DNA of 64,000 bases from the NCBI GenBank assembly GCA_036961295.1, contig JBALVX010000001.1, positions 620,001-684,000 of the forward strand, in the 5' to 3' direction. Made by a program: the position numbers and the translations under genes. The DNA is from JAGPUQ01 sp036961295 (lineage in GTDB: Bacteria > Pseudomonadota > Gammaproteobacteria > Pseudomonadales > Porticoccaceae). The notes beneath the pieces are model-generated. The model searched no databases. It had not been told where the DNA came from and was given only the letters and a program-made list of their open reading frames with translations. Positions 32,202-41,109 of the stretch are shown here, in pieces. The number at the start of each line of letters is the position of its first letter. The stretch's first letter is position 1.

Positions 32202-34387
32202 AGCGCCCGCTTGCGCTCGGCGGCAGATAAAATGCGTTCATTACTGTTGAGGTGGTGAGCGTAGATGGCGGAAAAAGCTAATACGTTTTGTACGTAGTTG
32301 CGAGTTTCCTTAAAAGGGATGGTTTCAATCCACGCGTCGAAGGGCAGCCTTCCCGCGCTAGTCGACAACCAGCGATCAACTCGATGTGGCCCGGCGTTGT
32401 AGGCCGCCGTGGCGAGAATACGATTCTCGCCGAAACGGCTTAGCATGTCCCGATAATACTGCGTGCCCAGTTGTATATTTTTTGCAGGGATAAATAGCTC
32501 AGCTTTTTTTCGGTAGGGTATTTTGTGTTGCTTTGCGACAAATCGTGCCGTGGCGGGCATTAACTGCATTAGGCCGCGAGCGCCAGCGTGGGACACAACT
32601 CCGGCATTAAAAGCACTTTCCTGTCGTGCTAAGGCCATCATTAAAGGTAAAGGTAAGCGGTGTTGCTGAACCCGGTCCTCAAAATGTTCTCGGTATAGAA
32701 TTGGAAAGCGCGTGTCGATGTCGTCCCAGTAACTGGCTTTAATCATCGCGAAAATAGACTGGTGGTGCCATTCCCAGCGGGTTGCCAGCTGGGCAGCGAC
32801 AACTAATTGATCTTCACTCATGATTTTTGTGGCGGCGCGCCACTCGCGATGTGCTTTTGTCAGTAGCCCGTGATAACGCAATTCTTGAACGCGAAGCATG
32901 GCGGGCAGGGTGCTTAGTGCGCCGATGTCTGTATTTGAAACAGGTGGTGGATTATGTTCCATTTGGTAATTTTTATTGCTTAGCCAATCGCTGGCCATAA
33001 AGCCGTAGAAGTTGCGTCGCTGCGCCAGTGCCTGGTAGGTTTTTTGGATGGCCTGGGTATTTTTTCCGAGCAGGGATGAGGCGCGGGCATGCCAGTATTG
33101 CCAGCGAGGATCCTCTCGCAAGGCCTGAGGTAAGGTTTCTATACCGCTCAGCAAGCCGCGCCAGTTGCCTTCGCCGATCAGTTTGCGCAGTCGCCACTCG
33201 TGGAAATCAACAGTAAAGAACTCGTTTTGCTGGTCTACTAGCTGCGCGACGGCGAGGGCATCGCCCTGGTCGTAGAGTTTACGTGCCAGGGCGGTATAAA
33301 CATCGGCGCGAGTGGCGACGTCAAAAGGGTGTTGCTGCTGATAATGCTCCCAGTGTGCGAGCGCCTTACGGGGATTTTTTTTAGCCTGGTGGCGGACAGC
33401 GTGAGCAATCACGGCGCTGATTTCTGCGCCGCGCTCCGGGAATAGGTCGCGATTGCCGAGAAGGTTGGGATTGCGATCCAGGGACACGTAGCGTCGCGCT
33501 AGTGAGGTATAGCGCGCGGACTTGAGAAAGCTCTCTAGATAACGTGCCAGATCATAACGGTGGGCGAGCACGGCCTTGGTGTAGCGCTGCCAGGCAAGTG
33601 CTTCGGTGATAGCGCCGGCCTTGGTCATCAGTTTAAATAGTGAGTCGCAACCCGATGGCTGGGACTTGTCCACATTCCATAATGTCAGCCCGGTGGCGAT
33701 GGCCTCGTCTCTTGCGCCGGTGTGATACAGCGCTTCCTGAAACTGACATTTCAACGTGGTGTGGTTTAGCGCGGGGTCGTAGTAGTTGCGGAACTCCGTC
33801 CAGCGTTGCTGCCGATAAAAATTGTTGAGCAAGCTAATACGCAGGGATCGAGCTACCGGGGCGTCGTTGTAATTTTGTAGAAATGCCTCAATGTCCTCCC
33901 GCGCAGCGGCATAGGGTTGGTGCTTCAGATATTCGTATTCCAGGTAGGGAAACAAAGGATAAGTGATAAGTTGTTCTTTGAGTCGTAGAAAGTTAGCGGT
34001 ATCACCATCGCGCAGGGCATCGACTGCAGCTCGGTATTGAGGGCGTTGCCGGAGATGTTGTTGTTGAAGTTGTTGTAACTGTTTTTCGAGTTGCTGTGCG
34101 GCTATAAGCTGGGCCTGGGCTTCGAGCTCCTGGAGTATTTTTTGCTGTCGCTCCTGTTCGAGTTGTATTTGTTGCTGGGTAATTTGCGGGGCTGGCTGTG
34201 TAGCTTGCAGTGCGGGCTGTAGTGCAGGCTGCAGTAGCGAGGATTCGGTTTCAGCGTGGCTAAAGGCGACAAACCCGCTAGCGAGTGCGATCAACAACCA
34301 CGGGGTGCCGGACAGCACGATTCGGCAAGCGCCTAGGGTTAACTTGATGAGAGGCTGGATGATTTCCCTGAAAGGATGCATGTCCAT
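32198..34387 (-). CDS. slt: Soluble lytic murein transglycosylase
   Basis: A 729-residue periplasmic enzyme that cleaves peptidoglycan to 1,6-anhydro-muropeptides. A signal/anchor segment (IVLSGTPWLLIALASGFVAFS) is followed by a Gln-rich low-complexity and coiled-coil stretch (about residues 50-115), the long alpha-superhelix (U and L domains), and a C-terminal SLT domain with catalytic Glu in LARQESAFN, then SHAGARGLMQLMP and AAYNAGPHRVDRW. It is longer than E. coli Slt70 because of the Gln-rich insert, part of which is a 12-bp tandem expansion (LQPALQPALQAT). It overlaps tatD by 4 bp. Confidence 0.94.
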   Translation of the reverse strand: MDMHPFREIIQPLIKLTLGACRIVLSGTPWLLIALASGFVAFSHAETESSLLQPALQPALQATQPAPQITQQQIQLEQERQQKILQELEAQAQLIAAQQLEKQLQQLQQQHLRQRPQYRAAVDALRDGDTANFLRLKEQLITYPLFPYLEYEYLKHQPYAAAREDIEAFLQNYNDAPVARSLRISLLNNFYRQQRWTEFRNYYDPALNHTTLKCQFQEALYHTGARDEAIATGLTLWNVDKSQPSGCDSLFKLMTKAGAITEALAWQRYTKAVLAHRYDLARYLESFLKSARYTSLARRYVSLDRNPNLLGNRDLFPERGAEISAVIAHAVRHQAKKNPRKALAHWEHYQQQHPFDVATRADVYTALARKLYDQGDALAVAQLVDQQNEFFTVDFHEWRLRKLIGEGNWRGLLSGIETLPQALREDPRWQYWHARASSLLGKNTQAIQKTYQALAQRRNFYGFMASDWLSNKNYQMEHNPPPVSNTDIGALSTLPAMLRVQELRYHGLLTKAHREWRAATKIMSEDQLVVAAQLATRWEWHHQSIFAMIKASYWDDIDTRFPILYREHFEDRVQQHRLPLPLMMALARQESAFNAGVVSHAGARGLMQLMPATARFVAKQHKIPYRKKAELFIPAKNIQLGTQYYRDMLSRFGENRILATAAYNAGPHRVDRWLSTSAGRLPFDAWIETIPFKETRNYVQNVLAFSAIYAHHLNSNERILSAAERKRAL

Positions 34388-34452
34388 AAATTAATTCGAA
34401 AGTTCACTAACTAAAAGCTACTTACCTAGGACGATGGTATACCCCTAAAGTG

Positions 34453-34908
34453 TTATTTGTCAGCTTTGATTCGCACTGCCAACACATCGCAACAAGCGCC
34501 ATGCAGTACTCCGTTGGCGGTAGAGCCAAATACCAGCGCCAGGCCGTGACGACCGTGGCTGCCAACCACGGCGAGGTCAACGTCGTTTTCTCTGGCGAAG
34601 CGGTGCATTTCGTGGGCGGGTTGGCCGATCAGCACGTGGTAATCGATGGCGTTGGTGGGCAGGTTTGCGGTGAGATCGGCAACTATGGCTTTAAGTCGTT
34701 CGCTGGCCTGTTCCTCCATTTTAAGCTGTACGTCGCCGAGATCCATGGGGATGTCGCCACCGTAGGCAAAGGACAGGGGTTCCTGAATATGAATCAGGGT
34801 AATGCGGGTATCCTGGTCGGCGAACAAGGCTTTGACCTTGTCGATGACTTGCTGGGATTCGGGTGACAGGTCGAGCCCGACGAGAATGTGTTGGTAAGAA
34901 GACATCAA
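34453..34908 (-). CDS. Universal stress protein (UspA family)
   Basis: A 151-residue single Usp domain. The start YQHILVGLDLSPESQQVIDK and the nucleotide-binding loop VVGSHGRHGLALVFGSTANG indicate an ATP-binding type of Usp. The end CDVLAVRI is typical. Cytoplasmic stress-survival protein; no specific partner is implied. It stands alone, divergent from topA across an AT-rich 332-bp gap. Confidence 0.92.
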   Translation of the reverse strand: MMSSYQHILVGLDLSPESQQVIDKVKALFADQDTRITLIHIQEPLSFAYGGDIPMDLGDVQLKMEEQASERLKAIVADLTANLPTNAIDYHVLIGQPAHEMHRFARENDVDLAVVGSHGRHGLALVFGSTANGVLHGACCDVLAVRIKADK

Positions 34909-35240
34909 ACTTGGCTCCGTGAAAGTGACATGAGTTTAGCCGCTTTGTGTGTAGGACAGTAGTAGTGTAGTGAGGCGGTGTGACGGAATTTTAGTATTTA
35001 AATATAAACGATCCTGTTTTTCCAGTAAAACAAGTAATATAATATTGATTAAAATCATATTGTTAATATATTTTTATAATCTAAATTATAGGTTGATTTG
35101 GAGTCAAAATAACGATGTTTAAACTATTTTTTTTAGAAATATTTTGCACTCTTTACTTGACCCAATAAAAATCTGTCCGTATATATGCGCGCATCCAGTC
35201 ACAAGACGGGAACCGAATTTAGGAGTTCAAACCGAGTTAC
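34909..35240. other. AT-rich intergenic region between uspA-like gene and topA
   Basis: About 330 bp without a gene. The middle (34985-35135) is strongly AT-rich with runs of A and T, typical of bent or easily opened DNA, which suits a supercoiling-sensitive topA promoter. The only defined element I see is the topA promoter at 35157-35185. Confidence 0.6.
35157..35185 (+). promoter_or_regulatory. Sigma-70 promoter of topA
   Basis: -35 TTGACC at 35157-35162 and -10 TATATA at 35180-35185 with the ideal 17-base spacer, placing the transcript start about 45-50 bases upstream of the topA ATG. Expression of topA is commonly supercoiling-sensitive; the AT-rich upstream DNA is consistent with that. 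Confidence 0.65.
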
Positions 35241-37874
35241 ATGGGTAAATCGCTAGTAATTGTCGAGTCACCGGCCAAGGCCAAAACCATTAACAAATAT
35301 CTGGGTAAGGACTACGTGGTGAAATCCAGCGTGGGCCATATCCGGGATTTGCCCACTGGGGCGAGCAACCGCGAGCCGGTCGATACCAAAGAGCGGGCAC
35401 GGCGCAGTGCGGAGACTCGCAAGTTATCGCCCAAGGCCAAGATAGCCCACAAAGCCAAAAAAGGCCGCGAGCAGTTAATCAAGCGCATGGGTATTGACCC
35501 CAGTAAAGGTTGGAAGGCCAACTACGAGGTGCTGCCGGGCAAGGAAAAAGTGGTTGCCGAACTGCAAAAGCTTGCTAAGAACGCCGATACCATCTATCTC
35601 GCGACCGATCTCGATCGCGAGGGAGAGGCCATTGCCTGGCATTTGAAGGAAACCATTGGCGGCGATGAAGATCGCTACAAGCGCGTGGTGTTTAACGAAA
35701 TTACTAAAAAGGCCATTCAGGAGGCCTTTGCCAAACCGGGTGAGCTGGACATCAGTAGGGTCAACGCTCAGCAGGCGCGGCGTTTTCTCGATCGCGTGGT
35801 CGGCTTTATGGTGTCGCCCTTATTGTGGGCCAAGGTCGCGCGGGGTTTATCCGCCGGTCGAGTGCAATCTGTCGCGGTCAAGCTGGTGGTGGAGCGGGAG
35901 CGGGAAATCAACGCGTTTCAGCCCGTTGAATACTGGACATTACACGCCGATCTTGAAAACAAACAAGAAGAGCAGGCGCGTTTTGAGCTTAAAAAGATTG
36001 CTGATAAAAATTATCGGCCCGATAACAAAATAGATTCTGACCACGCCCTTGCCGCACTTAATGCGGCCGAATTCAAAGTGGCGAGTCGAGATGACTCTCC
36101 TACCCAGAGTAAACCCTCGGCACCGTTAATCACCTCGACCCTGCAGCAAGCCGCGAGTACTCGCCTGGGCTTTGGCGTCAAGAAAACCATGATGATGGCT
36201 CAGCGCCTCTACGAAGCCGGCTACATCACTTATATGCGTACCGACTCCACCAATCTGAGTGCTGAGGCGGTGGCCAATTGTCGCGATTTGATCAGTGCGC
36301 GCTACGGTAAAGAATATTTACCGGAGAAGCCCAATAGCTACAGTAGTAAATCCGATGCTCAGGAGGCTCACGAAGCGATCAGGCCCTCCAACGTGGATAT
36401 TACTCAGGCGGATATCCAGGGTGTCGATGAGGATGCCAGACGGCTTTACGACATGATCTGGCAGCAGTTTGTGGCCTGCCAGATGATGCCCGCTCGATTC
36501 AGTAGTACTTCGGTGGTGGTTAAAGCCGGCGACTACGAGTTGCGCGCCCGGGGTCGGGTGATGCGCTTCGACGGTTTTTTACGCGCAATTCCGGTACTGC
36601 GTAGCAAGGACGATATTGAGTTGCCAGATCTCGCCGTAGGAGAAGCGCTTAACCTGCTCACTCTGGTGCCGCGCCAGCATTTCACCAAACCGGTATCGCG
36701 GTTTGGCGAAGCCTCGTTGGTGCGCGAGTTAGAAAAACGCGGCATTGGCCGACCCTCTACTTACGCCTCGATTATCTCGACGATTCAGGATCGCGGCTAT
36801 GTCCGGGTGGAAAACCGGCGCTTTTACGCCGAAAAAATCGGCGATATTGTAACCACTCGTCTCGATAACAATTTTTCCGATTTAATGGATTACAGTTTTA
36901 CCGCGACCATGGAAGCAGAGCTAGATGACGTCGCCAGTGGCGAGCTTGGTTGGAAGGCGGTACTCGATCGTTTTTACGAGGGCTTTACCCAAAAACTCGA
37001 AAAAGCTCAGGACGAAACCGATGGCATGAAGCCAAACGATCCCGTCGATATTAGCTTGCCCTGCGAAAAATGTGGTCGTCCAATGACCATTCGCACCGGT
37101 AGTACCGGCGTATTTTTAGGTTGCTCCGGCTACGGTTTACCGCCCAAGGAGCGCTGCAAGGCAACCCGTAATTTGGTGCCGGGGGAAGAAACGGTCAATG
37201 TCGATGAAGACGACGAAGCTGAGTCCAAATTACTGCTGACCAAGCATCACTGCTCGATTTGTAATACTGCGATGGATAGTTACTTGGTCGATGAAAAAAC
37301 TAAAATTCACATTTGTGGTGCCAACCCGGATTGCCCTGGTTACGAGCTGGAAGAGGGCAGCTATCGCATTAAAGGTTATGAAGGACCAGTGCTGGATTGC
37401 GATAAATGCGGTGACGAAATGCAACTTAAATCCGGGCGTTTCGGCAAATACTTCGGGTGTATGGCGGAAGATTGTAAAAATACTCGCAAGCTATTAAAAA
37501 GCGGGCAGCCCGCACCGCCGAAAATGGACCCGGTGGTGATGCCGGATCTACGCTGTGAAAAAGTAGACGATCACTACGTGTTGCGTGACGGTGCCGCCGG
37601 TATTTTTCTGGCTGCCAGTCAATTTCCCAAGCATCGGGAAACACGGGCGCCGTTAGTGGAAGAGATGATTCCTTTTCGCGATCAAATCGATCCCAAATAC
37701 GACTACCTAATGGAGGCTCCGACTCAGGATCCCGACGGTAATAAAACGATGGTGCGTTTTGGTCGCAAGACTGGCAAACAATACGTACAAACTGAAAAAG
37801 ACGGTAAAGCCACGGGTTGGCGAGCTGACTATGAAGATGGCAAATGGTGCATTACCGACAAACGCAAAAAGTAA
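35241..37874 (+). CDS. topA: DNA topoisomerase I
   Basis: Type IA topoisomerase that relaxes negative supercoils, 877 residues. The TOPRIM domain begins at the N terminus (KSLVIVESPAKAKTINKYLG; DLDREGEAIAWHL). The catalytic Tyr is at about residue 331 in GYITYMRTDS, followed by the IRPSNV segment and GIGRPSTYASIISTIQDRGY. The C terminus carries three Cys4 zinc fingers (CEKCGRPM, CSICNTAM, CDKCGDEM) and a topoisomerase C-terminal repeat. It has its own promoter and is probably co-transcribed with the DUF6586-like gene 3 bp downstream. Confidence 0.98.
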   Translation: MGKSLVIVESPAKAKTINKYLGKDYVVKSSVGHIRDLPTGASNREPVDTKERARRSAETRKLSPKAKIAHKAKKGREQLIKRMGIDPSKGWKANYEVLPGKEKVVAELQKLAKNADTIYLATDLDREGEAIAWHLKETIGGDEDRYKRVVFNEITKKAIQEAFAKPGELDISRVNAQQARRFLDRVVGFMVSPLLWAKVARGLSAGRVQSVAVKLVVEREREINAFQPVEYWTLHADLENKQEEQARFELKKIADKNYRPDNKIDSDHALAALNAAEFKVASRDDSPTQSKPSAPLITSTLQQAASTRLGFGVKKTMMMAQRLYEAGYITYMRTDSTNLSAEAVANCRDLISARYGKEYLPEKPNSYSSKSDAQEAHEAIRPSNVDITQADIQGVDEDARRLYDMIWQQFVACQMMPARFSSTSVVVKAGDYELRARGRVMRFDGFLRAIPVLRSKDDIELPDLAVGEALNLLTLVPRQHFTKPVSRFGEASLVRELEKRGIGRPSTYASIISTIQDRGYVRVENRRFYAEKIGDIVTTRLDNNFSDLMDYSFTATMEAELDDVASGELGWKAVLDRFYEGFTQKLEKAQDETDGMKPNDPVDISLPCEKCGRPMTIRTGSTGVFLGCSGYGLPPKERCKATRNLVPGEETVNVDEDDEAESKLLLTKHHCSICNTAMDSYLVDEKTKIHICGANPDCPGYELEEGSYRIKGYEGPVLDCDKCGDEMQLKSGRFGKYFGCMAEDCKNTRKLLKSGQPAPPKMDPVVMPDLRCEKVDDHYVLRDGAAGIFLAASQFPKHRETRAPLVEEMIPFRDQIDPKYDYLMEAPTQDPDGNKTMVRFGRKTGKQYVQTEKDGKATGWRADYEDGKWCITDKRKK

Positions 37875-37877
37875 CTA

Positions 37878-38435
37878 ATGGCCGCCTATAATCCCTATCG
37901 AGACCGGGTCAATCAAAAGCTGCATTTTGCGCGCTTGCTCTTAACTGGAGGAGTTGGTCGCGTGGTTGATCGCGGGATAGATGAAAAGCAGAAGTCTGCC
38001 CAAGATCGTTCCCTGGAGCAGGCTTTGTTTGAAGGTGCAGTCTTGCATCTGGGCTGTGCCTATCGCCTGTACTTGCAAGAGGTGGCAGAGAATTATCAAT
38101 GCCCACCAGCGGGCGTGGTCGATATTGCAACGCTGAGCGCAGCCCTGGCGCGTATCAATAAGACTCCCGGCGAGGTACAGGAATTGGTTAATCTGAGGGC
38201 TGATGTGGGCTCCTGGTTGGGCCAGTTGCTGGCGGTCTCAGAAGGCCAGAACTTGCTGCAAGCTAAACCACCGGCCGTACAGCAACTCAGCACTTCAGAC
38301 TCTGGGGCCTCCATAGCAGCAATTACTTTGATAGAGGAGCTTCTTCCTGAGCTAAACGCTGAGCGAATTATGGCCTGGCACGGGGCGTTTGCGGACCTGG
38401 TCGAGCGCCAGCGCGAGCTAATGACGGAGTGCTAA
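37878..38435 (+). CDS. DUF6586-like protein downstream of topA
   Basis: A 185-residue cytoplasmic protein starting YNPYRDRVNQKLHFARLLL, predicted to be mostly helical. The position directly after topA (3 bp) and the start sequence match the uncharacterised DUF6586 protein found at the same place in Pseudomonas, as I recall it. No catalytic motif is visible. The location suggests transcription with topA; any functional link to DNA topology or the SOS genes nearby is speculation. Confidence 0.75.
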   Translation: MAAYNPYRDRVNQKLHFARLLLTGGVGRVVDRGIDEKQKSAQDRSLEQALFEGAVLHLGCAYRLYLQEVAENYQCPPAGVVDIATLSAALARINKTPGEVQELVNLRADVGSWLGQLLAVSEGQNLLQAKPPAVQQLSTSDSGASIAAITLIEELLPELNAERIMAWHGAFADLVERQRELMTEC

Positions 38436-38489
38436 GCGCCTAAAATGGTGTTATAATCGAGCGCCAGATTTAAATAAATTAGTATCTCT

Positions 38490-38735
38490 ATGGCTTCAGC
38501 CCTGTATGAAATTATCGAGCTCCCTGATGGCGAATACGCGTTGCAGCGTTCGGGCGAAGAGGGCGAACCTTTGGTTACCATCGGCTTCTCAGAAGAGGCG
38601 CGACTCTATTTGCTGGAGTCCGGTCTGGATGTTGCTCGCGCGATGATCGATGCGGGTATCAATGCGGTTGAAGGCCTGGGTACGGATGCTGAGCGTGAAC
38701 TGCTTGAGTTTGACGAGCACCGCGTTCTGCATTGA
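38490..38735 (+). CDS. Small conserved protein of the topA-lexA region
   Basis: An 81-residue acidic protein (ASALYEIIELPDGEYALQRS, then EEARLYLLESGLDVARAMID). I recall a gene of this type and place between the DUF6586 gene and sulA-lexA in Pseudomonas. It has no signal, metal or catalytic motif. It is 54 bp behind the DUF6586-like gene on the same strand and probably in the same transcript. Function unknown. Confidence 0.75.
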   Translation: MASALYEIIELPDGEYALQRSGEEGEPLVTIGFSEEARLYLLESGLDVARAMIDAGINAVEGLGTDAERELLEFDEHRVLH

Positions 38736-38824
38736 AATACTGATTAGTTAATAGTCTACTCTTTCTGAACCATTTCCTTCCAGGCGATAGACCGTAGTTT
38801 CTTCCCAGCGATGTAGCCTATCGC

Positions 38825-38880
38825 CACTCACACTCACACTCACACTCACACTCACACTCACACTCACACTCACACTCACA
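38825..38880. repeat. Hexanucleotide tandem repeat (CACTCA)n
   Basis: About nine uninterrupted copies of the hexamer CACTCA fill 38825-38880, between the small conserved gene and the 3' end of lexA. The copies are identical, so the array is young or actively slipping. It lies outside any supported reading frame. In Pseudomonas this gap holds sulA; here I see no sulA. Confidence 0.95.
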
Positions 38881-38929
38881 ACCATTGATGATTGATCACG
38901 CTGAATCAATGGGTTTTGATATCTGGTTT

Positions 38930-39547
38930 TTAGTGAGTCGTGCGAATAACTCCCACGCTAATGCCTTCGATGGCAAAGGGCGTTTCCCGTAAATCGACCT
39001 CGATAACCTTGAAATCCGGATTTTCCGGAAGCAGGTTGATGCGATGGGGGCTGCGCGTGCGCTTGAAGCGCTTAACGGTAACTTCGTCGTCGATGCGGGC
39101 AACTACGATCTGCCCATTTTCAACGTGCTCAGTGCGGTGTACGGCCAGCAGGTCGCCATCGAGAATGCCGACGTCCCTCATACTGTCGCCCTGTACCCGT
39201 AAAAAATAATCTGCGATGGGGTGAAACACATCCGGGGATACCGCGTAATGTTCTTCGATATGTTCCTGGGCCAAAATTGGACTGCCCGCAGCCACGCGGC
39301 CAACCACCGGAAGTCCGGATTCAACTCCGACCAGTCGGATACCTCGGGAAGCGCCCGGTGTCATTTCGATAACACCTTTGCGAGCGAGGGTGCGCAAATG
39401 ATCCTCAGCAGCGTTGGGCGATTTAAAGTTAAAATGGCGAGCGATTTCGGCGCGGGTAGGAGGGTAGCCGTCAATGATGATGGAGTCCCTGATTAAATCG
39501 AAAATTTCCTGTTGGCGGCTGGTCAGTTTTACGGCGTCGGTAGACAT
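38930..39547 (-). CDS. lexA: SOS repressor LexA
   Basis: A 205-residue repressor-protease. The winged helix-turn-helix is at the N terminus (RQQEIFDLIRDSIIIDGYPP; SPNAAEDHLRTLARKG), the self-cleavage Ala-Gly bond at residues 87-88 in VAAGSPI, the catalytic Ser122 in VQGDSMRD and Lys159 in EVTVKRFKR. RecA on single-stranded DNA triggers cleavage, releasing SOS genes. A LexA box sits 24-39 bp upstream of its ATG, so it is autoregulated. The usual sulA neighbour is missing; a hexanucleotide array lies downstream instead. Confidence 0.97.
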   Translation of the reverse strand: MSTDAVKLTSRQQEIFDLIRDSIIIDGYPPTRAEIARHFNFKSPNAAEDHLRTLARKGVIEMTPGASRGIRLVGVESGLPVVGRVAAGSPILAQEHIEEHYAVSPDVFHPIADYFLRVQGDSMRDVGILDGDLLAVHRTEHVENGQIVVARIDDEVTVKRFKRTRSPHRINLLPENPDFKVIEVDLRETPFAIEGISVGVIRTTH

Positions 39548-39570
39548 GGCTTGCCCTCGATGTTTAATTA

Positions 39571-39586
39571 CTGTAATTGTATACAG
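39571..39586 (-). promoter_or_regulatory. LexA box (SOS operator)
   Basis: CTGTAATTGTATACAG matches the gammaproteobacterial consensus CTGT-N8-ACAG exactly at both half-sites. It lies between lexA (24 bp from the ATG) and the LOG-family gene (about 139 bp from its ATG), so lexA is the obvious target; control of the divergent gene is possible. Confidence 0.9.
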
Positions 39587-39627
39587 TAAATTGTAAATGA
39601 CAAGTGCCGTTTGCAGTGGCTCTAATG

Positions 39628-39649
39628 CTGACTCTGACTCTGACTCTGG
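39628..39649. repeat. Short hexanucleotide repeat (CTGACT)n
   Basis: Between lexA and the LOG-family gene, CTGACT is repeated three and a half times from 39628. It is a smaller cousin of the hexamer array on the other side of lexA. Confidence 0.8.
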
Positions 39650-39724
39650 CGCGGAGGCAGCTGCGATAGAAGTGATAACAAGAACCGGAAGTACGATAAC
39701 AACTATGCAAGGGAGTAAAGGTTA

Positions 39725-40381
39725 ATGGAAGAAAGTAAAATAGCAGAAGCGTGGCGCGTGTTAAGAATTCAGTCGGAACTGGTGGATGGCATTGAGTCGC
39801 TGGCGAAGTTGGGCGGCGCTGTCACCGTGTTTGGCAGCTCGCGCCTGGGTGAAGGCTCTCACTGGTATGACGAAGCCAAAAAACTGGGGGAGCTGCTAGG
39901 TGCAGAACAAATCCCGGTAATCACCGGTGGCGGGCCGGGTATTATGGAAGCTGCTAATCGAGGTTGTTTCGAAACGCCAACTAATACCGTGGGCTTAAAT
40001 ATTACTTTGCCCGAAGAGCAGGAGCCTAATCCCTATCAAGATATTCGACTGGAGTTTCGTTATTTTTTTGTGCGTAAGTTTATGTTCGTTAAATACGCGA
40101 TGGGCTTTGTTATTTTCCCAGGGGGTCTGGGTACATTGGATGAATTGTTTGAAGCGTTGACGCTGGTGCAGACCGGTAAGGTGCGAGCTTTTCCGATTGT
40201 GCTGGTCGGCGTTGATTACTGGCAAGGCCTGTTGGCATGGCTGGAAACCACGGTGAGCGAGGCAGGTTGTATTGGTAAACGGGAGTTAAATTTATTTCGT
40301 CTGGTAGATTCGGCGGAAGAAGCGGCGGCGATTGTGCAAGAGCATGCGCGTATGCTGCGTGCCCAGGCTCAGGCGGAATAA
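39725..40381 (+). CDS. LOG-family protein (TIGR00730-type nucleotide hydrolase)
   Basis: A 218-residue Rossmann-like protein. PVITGGGPGIMEAANRGCFE and PGGLGTLDELFEALTLVQTGK contain the PGGxGTxxE signature of the LOG (lysine decarboxylase-like) family, whose studied members cleave nucleoside 5'-monophosphates (cytokinin riboside monophosphate in plants, AMP-like substrates in bacteria). It is a phosphoribohydrolase by family, not a lysine decarboxylase. It is divergent from lexA, with the SOS box between. Confidence 0.88.
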   Translation: MEESKIAEAWRVLRIQSELVDGIESLAKLGGAVTVFGSSRLGEGSHWYDEAKKLGELLGAEQIPVITGGGPGIMEAANRGCFETPTNTVGLNITLPEEQEPNPYQDIRLEFRYFFVRKFMFVKYAMGFVIFPGGLGTLDELFEALTLVQTGKVRAFPIVLVGVDYWQGLLAWLETTVSEAGCIGKRELNLFRLVDSAEEAAAIVQEHARMLRAQAQAE

Positions 40382-40460
40382 TCTATTCGAGAATAGGCGG
40401 GCCCGGGATAATCAACTTGGAGAGGGTGGTTAGGTTGAGGTGATGAAACGGTTTGCGTCA

Positions 40461-40763
40461 CTAGACGTCGTCATAACCGGCAAAGCTGTCAGGTTCAATA
40501 TCGCTCAGTGGGTCGAGCGAATATTGTTCGTCTGAGTCGGATTCGTTGTCGTCTAAGGTGTAGGAGCTGCGCCAATCCTCGGGCGGTTGCGCCGGTAATA
40601 ACACCATTTGCTGCCAGGTTTCAAAATCGATCTCGCCGACATCGCCATCGTAATACTGCACTTCGATAGTACCTTCTTGTTCATCGATAGCAACAATCTC
40701 AAACAGAATATCCTCCCTGGCATCCTGATACCAGTTGTTAAGGACAGGGCCTAGTTTAGCCAC
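40461..40763 (-). CDS. DUF6763-like small acidic protein
   Basis: A 100-residue acidic protein (GPVLNNWYQDAREDILFEIV; GTIEVQYYDGDVGEIDFETW) with a Tudor-like beta pattern and an Asp/Ser-rich end. I recall this as the DUF6763 group, widespread in Pseudomonas-like bacteria with no known activity. No signal peptide, so cytoplasmic. It converges with the LOG-family gene and is followed by a 342-bp AT-rich gap before nagZ. Confidence 0.75.
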   Translation of the reverse strand: MAKLGPVLNNWYQDAREDILFEIVAIDEQEGTIEVQYYDGDVGEIDFETWQQMVLLPAQPPEDWRSSYTLDDNESDSDEQYSLDPLSDIEPDSFAGYDDV

Positions 40764-41105
40764 GGGCTGTTCCTCGTTGTGTTGTGCCTGCTTTAAGCCA
40801 TTGTTTTTTCATATGAGAACACCCTAGCACCTGTGCGTAGTAAGTGCATATTAAAAGGCATTAAATTTACTTAGTGATTGATCGCAGTCAAGTACTTGAG
40901 CGATAATGGGAAAGCAGATTTAACTCTATGAAAAATATGAGATAACTCATGCAAGAGCAAATTTTTAATTGCTTCGGGTAATATATAAAATTTTTTAAAT
41001 GAAAAATCTATCTAATGGATTTGGCCTTAGTTAGACACAGAGAAGACTTATGAATTGGATGAATGATTTGGAACCGCGGCCGACTCATCGTTTAGGTATT
41101 TTGTT
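40764..41105. other. AT-rich gap upstream of nagZ
   Basis: 342 bp with low GC (40800-41040) and no supported large gene. It should hold promoters for the leftward DUF6763-like gene and for nagZ, though I cannot place either with confidence. The only coding candidate is a 19-codon frame at 41050-41109. In Pseudomonas psrA lies near here; no psrA is present. Confidence 0.5.
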
Positions 41106-41109
41106 ATGA
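41050..41109 (+). CDS. Possible 19-residue upstream ORF coupled to nagZ
   Basis: ATG at 41050, preceded by AGAGAAG, opens a 19-codon frame (MNWMNDLEPRPTHRLGILL) whose TGA at 41107-41109 overlaps the nagZ ATG at 41106 in an ATGA arrangement. nagZ itself lacks a good ribosome-binding site, so translation of this short frame could re-initiate at nagZ. Support is only positional. Confidence 0.35.
   Translation: MNWMNDLEPRPTHRLGILL

Noticed and set aside
38825..38880. CRISPR array
   Set aside because: The unit is a 6-bp simple repeat with no spacers and no cas genes nearby.
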